Assembly: GCA_008080815.1 (NCBI GenBank)
Contig: VMDM01000033.1
Coordinates: 1-41,586 of the forward strand
Length of the DNA: 41,586 bases
DNA from: Candidatus Nitrosopumilus sp.
GTDB lineage: Archaea > Thermoproteota > Nitrososphaeria > Nitrososphaerales > Nitrosopumilaceae
Direction of reading: 5' to 3'
A program made the position numbers and the translations under genes. Positions 32,937-40,951 of this stretch are shown piece after piece (within the stretch, counting starts at the first letter, position 1; each line of letters opens with the position of its first letter). The notes beneath the pieces are model-generated. The model was not told the origin of the DNA, did no database searches, and saw only the letters and a program-made list of their open reading frames with translations.

Positions 32937-33611
32937 ATGTCTGAAAGTAGCGAGCAATATTTTTTTAATTTTTCATTTTTCAAAATAGATCCCAAATGGC
33001 GATGGATGGCAGATTTAGCTAAAGAAGAATCAGCTAAAGAAGTAGAAAATATTTTAAAAAATTCAGGAATAATGCATAGAACATATTCAAATTTAGGATT
33101 AAGGGATGATACAGATTTCTTAATCTGGTTTGCGGCAAAAACGCTAGATGAAATTCAAAAGGTGATTGAGAAATTGTACAAAACCGTTTTTGGTAAATAC
33201 ATCATTCCATCCAAGACATATTTGTCATGCACAAGACCCTCACTATACGTTAAAGAGCAAAAGCCTCACGGATTTCTTTCAGGTTCAGAAGCAAAAAAAT
33301 TTGTTATCGTATATCCATTTACAAAAACTAGAGAATGGTATCTTTTACCACAAGAAAAAAGACAAAAAATAATGGATGAACATATTGAAGTCAGTAGAAA
33401 ATATCCTCAAATAATTTTGAATACGACATATTCATTTGGAATACATGATGAAGATTTTATGTTAGCCTTTGAAGTAGATGAGGTTAGAGATTTTCAAGAC
33501 CTCATAATGGATTTAAGAGAAACAGAGGTTTCATCATATGTGAAAAATGATATACCAATGATTGTTTGTGTTCAAAAGGATATTGTATCATTAATCACCA
33601 GTCTCGGGTAA
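32937..33611 (+). CDS. Chlorite dismutase/HemQ family protein
   Basis: The 224-residue product resembles coproheme decarboxylase HemQ. Tyr126 in VYPFTKTREWY aligns with the catalytic Tyr of the HemQ motif YPM, and His149 in MDEHIEVSRKY aligns with the heme-ligating His in MYEHG. The charged WYLLPQEKRQKIM between them is also close. In HemQ this protein removes two carboxyl groups from iron-coproporphyrin III to give heme b. In archaea the radical SAM enzyme AhbD usually does that step, so this protein may replace it or do something else. It is 12 bp after sufC. Confidence 0.85.
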   Translation: MSESSEQYFFNFSFFKIDPKWRWMADLAKEESAKEVENILKNSGIMHRTYSNLGLRDDTDFLIWFAAKTLDEIQKVIEKLYKTVFGKYIIPSKTYLSCTRPSLYVKEQKPHGFLSGSEAKKFVIVYPFTKTREWYLLPQEKRQKIMDEHIEVSRKYPQIILNTTYSFGIHDEDFMLAFEVDEVRDFQDLIMDLRETEVSSYVKNDIPMIVCVQKDIVSLITSLG

Positions 33612-33670
33612 AATTCACTAGATTTGTAAAAAAAGAATAAAAATAACTCGTTAAATTCATGAATTGTATA

Positions 33671-34669
33671 ATGAATTTTAACAAACTTGGAAAAACTGAC
33701 ATCAAGGTTTCAGAATTAGGTTTTGGTGCTTGGTCAATTGCATTAGATTGGTGGGGGAAAAAAATTGAGGAGGATGAAGCAAAAAGAATGCTCAAAAGAG
33801 CATATGATTTAGGAATTAATTTCTTTGAAACAGGAGACATGTATGGAAAAGGAAAAAGTGAAAAAATTATTGGAGAGGTCTTTAAAGATATGCGAAAAGA
33901 TGTAATCATATCAACAAAATATGGATACGACTTTTCTAACGTTGAACAGATTGGACATAGTGAATTACCTCAAAGTTTTGAAAAAGAATTTACTAAAAAA
34001 GCATTGAGAGATAGTCTAGAAAGATTACAAACAGATTATTTAGATATGTATGGATTACATAATCCAAAGTTAAATCACATCAGAGAAGATTCCATTTTTA
34101 ATTTAATGGACGAATTCATCAAAGAGGATAAAATCAAGACATATCAAGTTGCATTAGGTCCAGCAATTGGTTGGACGCAAGAGGGATTAGAAGCAATGGA
34201 TAGAACAAACATTAGTGCAGTACAAACAGTTTACAATATTTTAGAACAAACCCCAGGAAATGAATTAATGACAAAGGCAGTTGAGAAGAATGTAGGTATT
34301 CTTGTAAGAGTTCCTGAAGCATCAGGAATTCTAACTGGAAAAGTTACTGCAGATACAAAAATTGATGAGAAGGATCACAGATCAGTTAGAAAAGGTGAAT
34401 GGATTAAAGCCTCACTTCAGAAAGTAGAACAATTAAAACCCATTGCAGAAAGAAATGGACTAACTATCACAGAATTAGCTATGAAATTCATTATGTCAAA
34501 AGAAGGATTTACTTCGGTTTTCCCTACAGTTACAAGTGAAGAAGAAATCATCAGTTATGTAGAGATGACAAAAGGCAACTACATCTCAAAATCAGATATG
34601 AGGGAAATTCAGGAATTGTATAATTCTTGGCCATCTTATGAACTAAAAGCAACTATATCAACAAAATAA
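33671..34669 (+). CDS. Aldo/keto reductase
   Basis: The 332-residue product is a TIM-barrel oxidoreductase using NADPH. The start region NKLGKTDIKVSELGFGAWSI and the catalytic set are visible: Asp and Tyr in ETGDMYGKGKSE, Lys in ISTKYGY and His in YGLHNPK. I chose the ATG at 33671, where the family usually begins and which fits an AT-rich TATA-like element near 33640; an ATG at 33659 would add four residues. The substrate is unknown. The next gene follows after 3 bp. Confidence 0.88.
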   Translation: MNFNKLGKTDIKVSELGFGAWSIALDWWGKKIEEDEAKRMLKRAYDLGINFFETGDMYGKGKSEKIIGEVFKDMRKDVIISTKYGYDFSNVEQIGHSELPQSFEKEFTKKALRDSLERLQTDYLDMYGLHNPKLNHIREDSIFNLMDEFIKEDKIKTYQVALGPAIGWTQEGLEAMDRTNISAVQTVYNILEQTPGNELMTKAVEKNVGILVRVPEASGILTGKVTADTKIDEKDHRSVRKGEWIKASLQKVEQLKPIAERNGLTITELAMKFIMSKEGFTSVFPTVTSEEEIISYVEMTKGNYISKSDMREIQELYNSWPSYELKATISTK

Positions 34670-34672
34670 AAA

Positions 34673-35011
34673 ATGGATTCAAAAATCCAAGATAAAGAAA
34701 TTTTAGATATCATTGAGAGAATGAAATTAGCAAAGATTGGTGAATATAAGAAATGGCAAATACTAATTAAAAAAATTCTAGAAAAAAAACCATGGAACCA
34801 AGGAGAAGTTGAATACTATACACGAATAACAAGAATTTACAACAAAACAGGTACACTTGTCAGAAGTAAAAACTACCATACAAAATTATCAAATGAAGAT
34901 ATTAAACCAAAATGTAAAGAATGTGAAAAAATATCAGAGTTTTATTGTAATATGAATGATCAATATTATTGTCTAAAACATGTAGTTGGACATGATGAAA
35001 ATGAATTCTAG
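34673..35011 (+). CDS. Small protein with C-terminal B-box-like zinc finger
   Basis: The 112-residue product has a helical, basic N-terminal part (to about residue 75) and a C-terminal finger CKECEKISEFYC then YYCLKHVVGHD. The order of Cys, Cys, Cys, Cys and two His resembles B-box zinc fingers. It starts 3 bp after the aldo/keto reductase gene, and its stop overlaps the convergent AhbAB-type gene by 4 bp. I do not know its function; binding to a protein or nucleic acid partner is possible. Confidence 0.7.
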   Translation: MDSKIQDKEILDIIERMKLAKIGEYKKWQILIKKILEKKPWNQGEVEYYTRITRIYNKTGTLVRSKNYHTKLSNEDIKPKCKECEKISEFYCNMNDQYYCLKHVVGHDENEF

Positions 35012-36024
35012 GAGTTTGGAATTGTTTGTTCCAGTGAGAAAGAATGTTCTACAAAATATTCTACCCGTGTTTTTTTGAATTCTCTTGAACTAAATAGAAT
35101 CCGATAATCATCTACTTGGATTTGTTTTTGAATTGTTTGCGCCATTTCTTTTGCTTCATCATGAGTTTTACAGTGTATCATTGAAAAAACATTATACGGC
35201 CAATCAGGATATGTTGGTCGTTCATAACAATGACTTACTTGAGGAAATGCACCTAATTTTGAACCTACGTCACTAATCTTTTCCTTAGGAACATTCCAAA
35301 CAATCATTCCATTTGCAGTGAAGCCAACTTGACGATGTCTCAAAATTGCAGCAAAACGTCTCATCACACCAATATCCTCATAATATCTCATTTTTTCAAA
35401 TAATTGTTCTTCAGTAATACCTAGATTATTTGCACATTTTAAAAATGGTTCATCAACAATATCCATATCTTTTTGTAATTCTCTAACAAAATTTTTGTCG
35501 TCTTCTGTAGGAACGAATTTTATATTTTTAGTAATTTTCTTTTCTTCAGTTGGTGCAACATCATGTTTCTTTTCATCAACCATATCTAATTTGACACCAA
35601 TTTTAAAAAGTTGTAGAGTGGGTAACATTCTAACTTTCTTAATACCATCTAGAGCATTGAATTTTTCAAGTTCAGAGTCAAGATTAGAACCAGGTGGTAC
35701 AGCTAATGTAAACCACAAATTGAATTGATGATCACGTTCATAGTTATGACTCACTCCAGGATGTCTATTAATCTGATTTGCAACATATTCAAGTTTATCA
35801 CTATCAATTTCCATTGCAACCAATGAACTAGTATATCCTAATTTTCGAGTATCAAAAATTGCACTTAATTGTCTCAAAACTCCTATAGATTTTAAATGAT
35901 TGAGACGTTGTTTTACAATTTCAGAAGTGGTGTTAAATTTTTTAGCAATATCATCAAATGGTCTTGTTACAAGCGGAAAAGTCCATTGAATTTCATTCAA
36001 GAGTTCTTTGTCTAAATCATCCAT
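35008..36024 (-). CDS. ahbAB: Fused siroheme decarboxylase (two AhbA/AhbB-type domains)
   Basis: The 338-residue product has two copies of the Lrp/AsnC-like siroheme decarboxylase unit. The first has an HTH-like segment ending KSIGVLRQLSAIFD and the motif VSHNYERDHQFNLWFT; the second has GVMRRFAAILRHR and VSHCYERPTYPDWPYNVFSM. A linker rich in Lys/Glu lies near residues 155-175. AhbA and AhbB usually form a heterodimer that turns siroheme to 12,18-didecarboxysiroheme in heme synthesis; here both halves are in one chain. The ATG at 36024 is preferred to a TTG at 36033. It is divergent from the precorrin-2 dehydrogenase operon. Confidence 0.88.
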   Translation of the reverse strand: MDDLDKELLNEIQWTFPLVTRPFDDIAKKFNTTSEIVKQRLNHLKSIGVLRQLSAIFDTRKLGYTSSLVAMEIDSDKLEYVANQINRHPGVSHNYERDHQFNLWFTLAVPPGSNLDSELEKFNALDGIKKVRMLPTLQLFKIGVKLDMVDEKKHDVAPTEEKKITKNIKFVPTEDDKNFVRELQKDMDIVDEPFLKCANNLGITEEQLFEKMRYYEDIGVMRRFAAILRHRQVGFTANGMIVWNVPKEKISDVGSKLGAFPQVSHCYERPTYPDWPYNVFSMIHCKTHDEAKEMAQTIQKQIQVDDYRILFSSREFKKTRVEYFVEHSFSLEQTIPNS

Positions 36025-36094
36025 GGATGTCAATATTCAAAGACTATTCAATTCAATTAAAAATGTAGCTAGAATCTTAAGGCTAATTCTAATA

Positions 36095-36102
36095 CATAAA
36101 TA
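36095..36102 (+). promoter_or_regulatory. TATA box of the heme operon
   Basis: CATAAATA is centred about 26 bp before the GTG at 36124. It is the same octamer as before the nucleotidyltransferase gene at 15880. Confidence 0.5.
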
Positions 36103-36103
36103 C

Positions 36104-36118
36104 AAATCGTAACGATTT
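36104..36118. promoter_or_regulatory. Perfect palindrome, candidate operator of the heme operon
   Basis: AAATCGT and ACGATTT are perfect 7-bp inverted arms around one A. The site lies just between the TATA box and the likely start of transcription, where a bound repressor would block RNA polymerase. The sensed signal (iron, heme or other) is inference. Confidence 0.5.
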
Positions 36119-36123
36119 TGATC

Positions 36124-36780
36124 GTGATAATTGATCTTAATGTTAAAGGAAAAATGATTCTTGTCATTGGAGGAGGTAATGAGGCTGAAAAGAGAATTAA
36201 ATCACTTCTAAACAATAAATGTCAAATAATTGTATTAAGTAAAAAATTCAATTCCAAGATATCCCAATGGAGTAAAAACAAAAAAATAAAAATTATTAAA
36301 AAAGATTTTGAAAATGAAAAAATTTTAACAGAAATTAAACCTGATTTAATTATCACTACAACTAATGATAAAATAATTAATAAAAAAATAATTGATTTTG
36401 CAAAAAGAATGAAGGTGATTGTGTATAGTTCAGACAATCCAGAAGAAAGTGATTTTACCAATCCAGCAATAATTGATATTGAAAAAATTATTCAAATTGC
36501 CATATTCACGGGAGGAAGAAGCCCTGCTATGTCCAAAAAAATTAAGGAAAAATCTGAAAAGGCAATTCGAAAGATCATAACAAAACAAGATATTGACAAA
36601 ATAAAGTTACAAAAAATTCTTAGAGAAAAAGCAAAAAGTATCATTCCAGCACATAGTTCAAGAAAAGCTTTTCTTACTCATATTATGGCAAAGAAAAGTA
36701 TTGATCAGTTAATAAAAGCCGGAGATATTAAAAAAGCCGAGAACGAAGCAATGAAAATTATGAGGGAATGGAATGAGTAA
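36124..36780 (+). CDS. Precorrin-2 dehydrogenase / sirohydrochlorin ferrochelatase-like protein
   Basis: The 218-residue product (from GTG 36124) matches the N-terminal half of CysG and yeast Met8, which oxidises precorrin-2 to sirohydrochlorin with NAD and may insert iron. LNVKGKMILVIGGGNEAEKR gives the Rossmann motif near residue 10, ATTTND-like IITTTNDKIIN follows, and a Gly-Gly-Arg-Ser-Pro segment (TGGRSPAM) marks the substrate region. A TTG at 36118 is an alternative start but lies in the palindrome. It overlaps hemA by 8 bp. Confidence 0.88.
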   Translation: MIIDLNVKGKMILVIGGGNEAEKRIKSLLNNKCQIIVLSKKFNSKISQWSKNKKIKIIKKDFENEKILTEIKPDLIITTTNDKIINKKIIDFAKRMKVIVYSSDNPEESDFTNPAIIDIEKIIQIAIFTGGRSPAMSKKIKEKSEKAIRKIITKQDIDKIKLQKILREKAKSIIPAHSSRKAFLTHIMAKKSIDQLIKAGDIKKAENEAMKIMREWNE

Positions 36781-38029
36781 AAATATCATAAATGCTAGAG
36801 TCACGTTCAGAAATTCTCCAATACATATTCTTGAGCAGTTTACCATCAAAGATGTTGAAAATGCATATGAAAAATTTAAAAAATCAGGATTAGATGAGTG
36901 TGTGATTATTCAGACATGTAATAGAATTGAATTATTTGCAAAAACAAATCAAAATCAATTTGAACAAATCAAAAAAGTCTGGGCAGAATTATCGGGATTA
37001 AATGAAGAAATCTTTGATGACAATTTGGAAGTTGTTAAAGACCATGAAGCATTTCACCATTTATTGAAACTAACATCTGGTTTAGATTCAATGGTAATTG
37101 GTGAAGAACAAATTTTAGGTCAAATAAAAAATTCCATTACTGAAGCAAGAGAAACCAAAGCTTCAGGTCAACATCTAAACACACTATTTGATAAGGCAAT
37201 CAGAATTGGAACCAGAATTAGAAATTCTAGTGGAATTGGAAAGGGAGGAATTTCAGTAGGTTCAATGGCAGTAAAACTTGCTGAAGAGAATATTGATGAA
37301 TTAAAAAATAAGAAAATTTTGTTAATTGGAACTGGAGAAGTTTCAACATTAGTAGCTAAATCACTTAACAGAAGAGGATATCATTTCAATGTCTCTAGTA
37401 GAACATTATCTAGATCACAAACATTTTGTGAAAATATGGGAGGTAGTGCCATAAAATTTGAAGATATACTTAATGGATTTGAAAATTATGATGTTATTTT
37501 TGTTGCAACAACTGCACCTTATTTTCTTGTTACATATGATAGAATTATGGAAGCAACGAAGAAGAAAGATAACGGTATGATGATATTAGATTTATCAAAT
37601 CCAAGAACAGTGGATGAAAGAGTAGCAACTATTAGAGGAATAAAACTGATGAATTTAGATCAAATCGCTGAAATGGTAGAAAAAAATATGAATGCAAGGC
37701 AAAATAAAGTAAAAGAAATTGAAAATATAATTAGTGAGGAAATTTCAGTAATAGAAGCCTCAATGAAACGTTTAGATGCAGAACCACTTGTAAAAGATGT
37801 TTTCAAAAATATTGATGCATTGAGAATTAAAGAATTAGAAAAAGCATTACGAATGCTTGATGAAAAAGATGAAAGTAAGATAAGAATAATTGAAGAACTC
37901 ACAAAAGCGGTTGTAGAAAGTATTGTATCCACTCCAATGAATAAAATTAGAAAGGCTTCAGAAGAAGGAAATCCAGAGTTGGTGGATTTAGCTACAAAAT
38001 TATTTGATTATCAAAATAGAGAAAATTAG
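36773..38029 (+). CDS. hemA: Glutamyl-tRNA reductase
   Basis: The 418-residue product reduces glutamyl-tRNA(Glu) to glutamate 1-semialdehyde, the first step of tetrapyrrole synthesis. The catalytic Cys49 lies in IIQTCNRIELFAKT, followed by SGLDSMVIGEEQILGQIK near 97 and the NADPH motif LIGTGEVSTLVAKS near 183. The C-terminal coiled dimerisation helix is present. The start ATG lies inside the preceding gene (ATGAGTAA overlap). Glutamate semialdehyde aminotransferase (hemL) is not in the window. Confidence 0.95.
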   Translation: MSKNIINARVTFRNSPIHILEQFTIKDVENAYEKFKKSGLDECVIIQTCNRIELFAKTNQNQFEQIKKVWAELSGLNEEIFDDNLEVVKDHEAFHHLLKLTSGLDSMVIGEEQILGQIKNSITEARETKASGQHLNTLFDKAIRIGTRIRNSSGIGKGGISVGSMAVKLAEENIDELKNKKILLIGTGEVSTLVAKSLNRRGYHFNVSSRTLSRSQTFCENMGGSAIKFEDILNGFENYDVIFVATTAPYFLVTYDRIMEATKKKDNGMMILDLSNPRTVDERVATIRGIKLMNLDQIAEMVEKNMNARQNKVKEIENIISEEISVIEASMKRLDAEPLVKDVFKNIDALRIKELEKALRMLDEKDESKIRIIEELTKAVVESIVSTPMNKIRKASEEGNPELVDLATKLFDYQNREN

Positions 38030-38075
38030 TACATATCTCATTAAATTTTGTCAAATAGTAGATATTTTCTCTAAG

Positions 38076-38085
38076 ATTATATTTT
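38076..38085 (+). promoter_or_regulatory. TATA box for hemB
   Basis: ATTATATTTT is centred about 25 bp before the ATG at 38105, so hemB may have its own start as well as reading from upstream. Confidence 0.45.
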
Positions 38086-38104
38086 ACCGAGTTTAATTTT
38101 CAAT

Positions 38105-39085
38105 ATGTCATTTCCAACTAGACGATTAAGACGACTAAGGATTTCAGAAAAAATGAGAGAATTAGTTCAACAAACTAGCTTATCTCCAAAGGATTTCATC
38201 TGTCCAGTATTTGTTCAAGAAGACCTTCAAAGCAGAGTCAAAGTTCAATCAATGAATGAAATTGAAAGACTTCCATTAGACGATGTAAATGATGAAGTTG
38301 GAACAATTTTAGATCTCGGTATTCCATCAATCATGTTATTTGGAATTCCATCAATTAAAGATGAATCAGGTTCATCAGCTTTTGATGATAATGGAATTGT
38401 TCAAAAAGCAATTTCACAAATTAGACAAAATTTTGGAGACAAGATTGTGATAATGGCAGATGTCTGTTTATGTCAATTCACATCAACCGGTCATTGTGGA
38501 ATTCTGCATAACAACAAAATAGATAATGATTTGAGTCTTGATACTTTAGCAAAAACTGCCGTAAGTCAAGCAAAAGCAGGAGTGGATACAGTATCACCAT
38601 CAGCAATGATGGATGGACAAGTATCTGCAATCAGAAAGGCATTAGATGATGAAGGGTTTTCAGATGTTTCAATTATGTCACATTCTGCTAAACATCGTTC
38701 AAATTTTTATGCACCATTTAGAGATGCTGCAGAATGTGCTCCAAAATTTGGAGATAGAAAAACATACCAAGTACCATTTACAAATCCACGAGAGGCAATG
38801 ATGGAAGTAGAATCAGATATCAATGAAGGAGTAGACATTGTCATGATAAAACCTGCCTTGTCATATCTCGATTTAATTGCTGAAACTAGAAGAAGATTCA
38901 ATGTTCCTGTATCAGCATATAGTGTATCTGGTGAATATGCACTTGTCAAAGCAGCTTCACAGTTAGGTTATGTAAATGAAAAAGACATTACTGAAGAGAT
39001 ACTATATTCAATTAAGAGAGCAGGTGCAGATATGATTGTTACATATTTTGCAAAATCAGCAGCAAAATTTCTACAAGAATCATGA
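38105..39085 (+). CDS. hemB: Porphobilinogen synthase (delta-aminolevulinic acid dehydratase)
   Basis: The 326-residue product joins two aminolevulinate molecules into porphobilinogen. The zinc-type cysteine set is present as C121, C123 and C131 in DVCLCQFTSTGHCG. The two Schiff-base lysines are Lys196 in SHSAKH and Lys249 in MIKPALSYLD. The familiar SYSAK motif reads SHSAKHRSNFY here, a small change. The gene follows hemA after 75 bp with a TATA element between, and its end overlaps the next gene by ATGA. Confidence 0.95.
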   Translation: MSFPTRRLRRLRISEKMRELVQQTSLSPKDFICPVFVQEDLQSRVKVQSMNEIERLPLDDVNDEVGTILDLGIPSIMLFGIPSIKDESGSSAFDDNGIVQKAISQIRQNFGDKIVIMADVCLCQFTSTGHCGILHNNKIDNDLSLDTLAKTAVSQAKAGVDTVSPSAMMDGQVSAIRKALDDEGFSDVSIMSHSAKHRSNFYAPFRDAAECAPKFGDRKTYQVPFTNPREAMMEVESDINEGVDIVMIKPALSYLDLIAETRRRFNVPVSAYSVSGEYALVKAASQLGYVNEKDITEEILYSIKRAGADMIVTYFAKSAAKFLQES

Positions 39086-39393
39086 GAAACGACGAACGCT
39101 TTGAAATTCAAAGGGCATTTGATTTAATTCCATATGTTGTAGGAGCCAGTTGGGCAACAGTGTGGTTTAGAATGAATGAAAATAAGAAACCTACTAGAGA
39201 AGAATTTAGAGAGAAAACATTAGAGTATTTGAAAATGATGGAGCCAATATTTGATTCATATCCAGATGAAAAAAATTTTGAAGCAATAAAAAAATACATC
39301 GACTCAAGAAAAAAAGACGAGTATGAAGCACTAATCAAAGGAGAAAATAAAGAAATTGAAAAAAGATATGACAGATATGTTGATTATGGCTGA
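39082..39393 (+). CDS. Unknown 103-residue protein coupled to hemB
   Basis: The product is highly charged and mostly helical, with a short hydrophobic stretch IPYVVGASWATVWF near residue 16 and many Lys and Glu residues after it, ending KRYDRYVDYG. It has no cysteine and no clear catalytic motif. It starts within the end of hemB (ATGA overlap), which suggests coupled translation and perhaps a role near tetrapyrrole synthesis, though this is only positional. Its end overlaps the convergent HD gene by 10 bp. Confidence 0.7.
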   Translation: MRNDERFEIQRAFDLIPYVVGASWATVWFRMNENKKPTREEFREKTLEYLKMMEPIFDSYPDEKNFEAIKKYIDSRKKDEYEALIKGENKEIEKRYDRYVDYG

Positions 39394-40010
39394 ATTTCAT
39401 TTTCTAGTTCTTTAAGATAGGATGTCAGAATTTTTGTGCGTTTTTTGGCTAGTTTTTTTCCAGATTTAGTATTCATCATGCTTTCAAGGTGAATTAATTT
39501 TTTAAAAAAATGATCAGTGGTCCATTGTTTATCATTAGGTTTTCGTATTTTACAAAATGGATCATCTAGATTGTAGAGTGGTCTATTAAGCGACCCGCCA
39601 GTCGAAAATACTCTAGCAATTCCAATAGCACCTATTGCATCCAATCTATCGGAATCCTGAAGAATTTTCCCTTCTATTGTAGAAGGAATCTTTTTTCTCG
39701 AAAAACTGTGATCTCTTATTGCATCGGCAATAATAGAAATTTCATCTTTGCTAAAATCATATTTTTTTAAAATTATCTTGGCTTTGTTTGCGCTTTCAAC
39801 TGAAGCATTTTTATTTCTTTTATCAGATTTTGGGTATGAAACAATATCGTGTAAAAGCACTGATGCCAAAACTAGTCTTTCATTAGCAGATTCATATTTA
39901 CAGATTTTTTTTGCATTATTAAATACCCGCATTATATGATTGAAATCATGTGCAGGTTCATCATTTGATTTTTTTTTAATTTCATGAATTAATTTTTCTA
40001 TGGTATTCAT
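39384..40010 (-). CDS. HD domain phosphohydrolase
   Basis: The 208-residue product has the HD metal-binding pattern: HDFNHIMRV near residue 21, LLHDIVSYP near 53 with the His-Asp pair, RDHSF near 95 and QDSDRLDAIGAIG near 115. The family hydrolyses nucleotides or other phosphoesters; the substrate is unknown. The ATG at 40010 overlaps the stop of the upstream DedA-like gene by four bases (ATGA on the minus strand), favouring it over a GTG at 40019. Confidence 0.88.
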   Translation of the reverse strand: MNTIEKLIHEIKKKSNDEPAHDFNHIMRVFNNAKKICKYESANERLVLASVLLHDIVSYPKSDKRNKNASVESANKAKIILKKYDFSKDEISIIADAIRDHSFSRKKIPSTIEGKILQDSDRLDAIGAIGIARVFSTGGSLNRPLYNLDDPFCKIRKPNDKQWTTDHFFKKLIHLESMMNTKSGKKLAKKRTKILTSYLKELENEIQP

Positions 40011-40627
40011 ATTCGCCACACTTTAGGTTTTACAAATTTAATTTTTCTTTGGGTGATTAAAACCGTCCAATTTATTGACGCAAATAATATAATTACTCCT
40101 ACTCCAACTCCATCAATTAATAAAATTCCAGTTAATCTATCTTCAAAAATTTCTAAAAATGGTTGTAATACAGCGTTACCAAAATAGATCATCACAATAT
40201 ATGAAAGAGTTCTGCCAAACCAGAATCCAAAATAAATCCCAATACTCTTTGCACGCATTAAACCATATGTAATAAACAACATGTTACTTGGGAGAGGGGT
40301 TGCTCCAAAAAGAAATGATGCAATCAAGTAACCAAATTTTTTCTGATTAAGATAATTTCCAATTATATCTAAATTTGATTTTTGTTCATCACCTACAAAC
40401 TTTCTAAAAATACCACTGATTTTTTTTAAAAAGAATCGTCCAATAGTAGCACCTGTAGCACCAACCATAGCTAAAAAAATTACATTTAGTGAGGGATCTA
40501 TCAAATAGAAAGAAGTTAAAACAATCCAGCTTGGTGGCATCAAAATTGGAGCAGTGTTGACACCAATCAACACTAAAAATATTCCAAAATATGAATACTC
40601 TGAAAAAAATTCAAAAATATCAATCAT
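40007..40627 (-). CDS. DedA/VTT-like membrane protein
   Basis: The 206-residue product has several hydrophobic segments, including about residues 11-45, 48-60, 98-121, 130-150 and 165-190. The pattern of a glycine-rich GATGATIGRFFLKK turn and a FGATPLPSNMLFITYG stretch resembles DedA/VTT family proteins, proposed lipid or ion transporters. The GxxxPxPSE-like motif of DedA is altered to ATPLPSN. The exact role is unknown. It is the first gene of the minus-strand pair with the HD hydrolase. Confidence 0.75.
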   Translation of the reverse strand: MIDIFEFFSEYSYFGIFLVLIGVNTAPILMPPSWIVLTSFYLIDPSLNVIFLAMVGATGATIGRFFLKKISGIFRKFVGDEQKSNLDIIGNYLNQKKFGYLIASFLFGATPLPSNMLFITYGLMRAKSIGIYFGFWFGRTLSYIVMIYFGNAVLQPFLEIFEDRLTGILLIDGVGVGVIILFASINWTVLITQRKIKFVKPKVWRI

Positions 40628-40696
40628 TTTTCAAAATTTTATTTGATTTTTTTACTTCTAAACCCTTTGATTTTAATTTACTCGATAAAAAATTTT

Positions 40697-40723
40697 AAAA
40701 AAATTAAAAAAATTAAAAAAATT
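40697..40723. repeat. Three 9-bp A-tract repeats
   Basis: A7TT is repeated three times (A-tracts at 40697-40703, 40706-40712 and 40715-40721) in the divergent gap between the DedA-like gene and the C2H2 gene. Near-helical spacing could bend the DNA. No gene is seen in the rest of 40628-40782. Confidence 0.7.
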
Positions 40724-40782
40724 TCAAGATATTTAGAAAAATGATCATGTTTTGTATAATTTAGGATCAATCATGCAATATC

Positions 40783-40790
40783 TTTATAAG
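40783..40790 (+). promoter_or_regulatory. TATA box for the C2H2 zinc-finger gene
   Basis: TTTATAAG is centred about 26 bp before the ATG at 40812 and supports that start over the longer opening from 40752. Confidence 0.55.
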
Positions 40791-40811
40791 CAATTTTTAC
40801 TTATTATACCT

Positions 40812-40934
40812 ATGACTGAGAAAGTATGGAAATGTTTTAGATGCAATTTAACTTTCAAAAGTCAAGAACTTGCAGACATGCATAAAGAAATTTCTCATCA
40901 CTCCATTACTAGAGTAAAAGCAATTGTCGCATAA
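40812..40934 (+). CDS. Small C2H2 zinc-finger protein (40 residues)
   Basis: The product has one C2H2 finger: Cys8 and Cys11 in KCFRCNLTF and the His pair in DMHKEISHH, with a spacing close to classical fingers. Short tails flank it, so it is one finger and little else. The start at 40812 fits the TATA box; residues encoded further upstream are out of keeping with it. It ends 17 bp before the 3' end of the convergent tRNA-Leu gene. It might bind DNA or act as an adaptor; the target is unknown. Confidence 0.75.
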   Translation: MTEKVWKCFRCNLTFKSQELADMHKEISHHSITRVKAIVA

Positions 40935-40951
40935 TTTTTGAATATTTTTAA

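Noticed and set aside
40628-40811. A/T-rich stretch as a replication origin
   Set aside because: No ORB-like repeats and no cdc6/orc1 gene nearby; only short A-tracts are seen.
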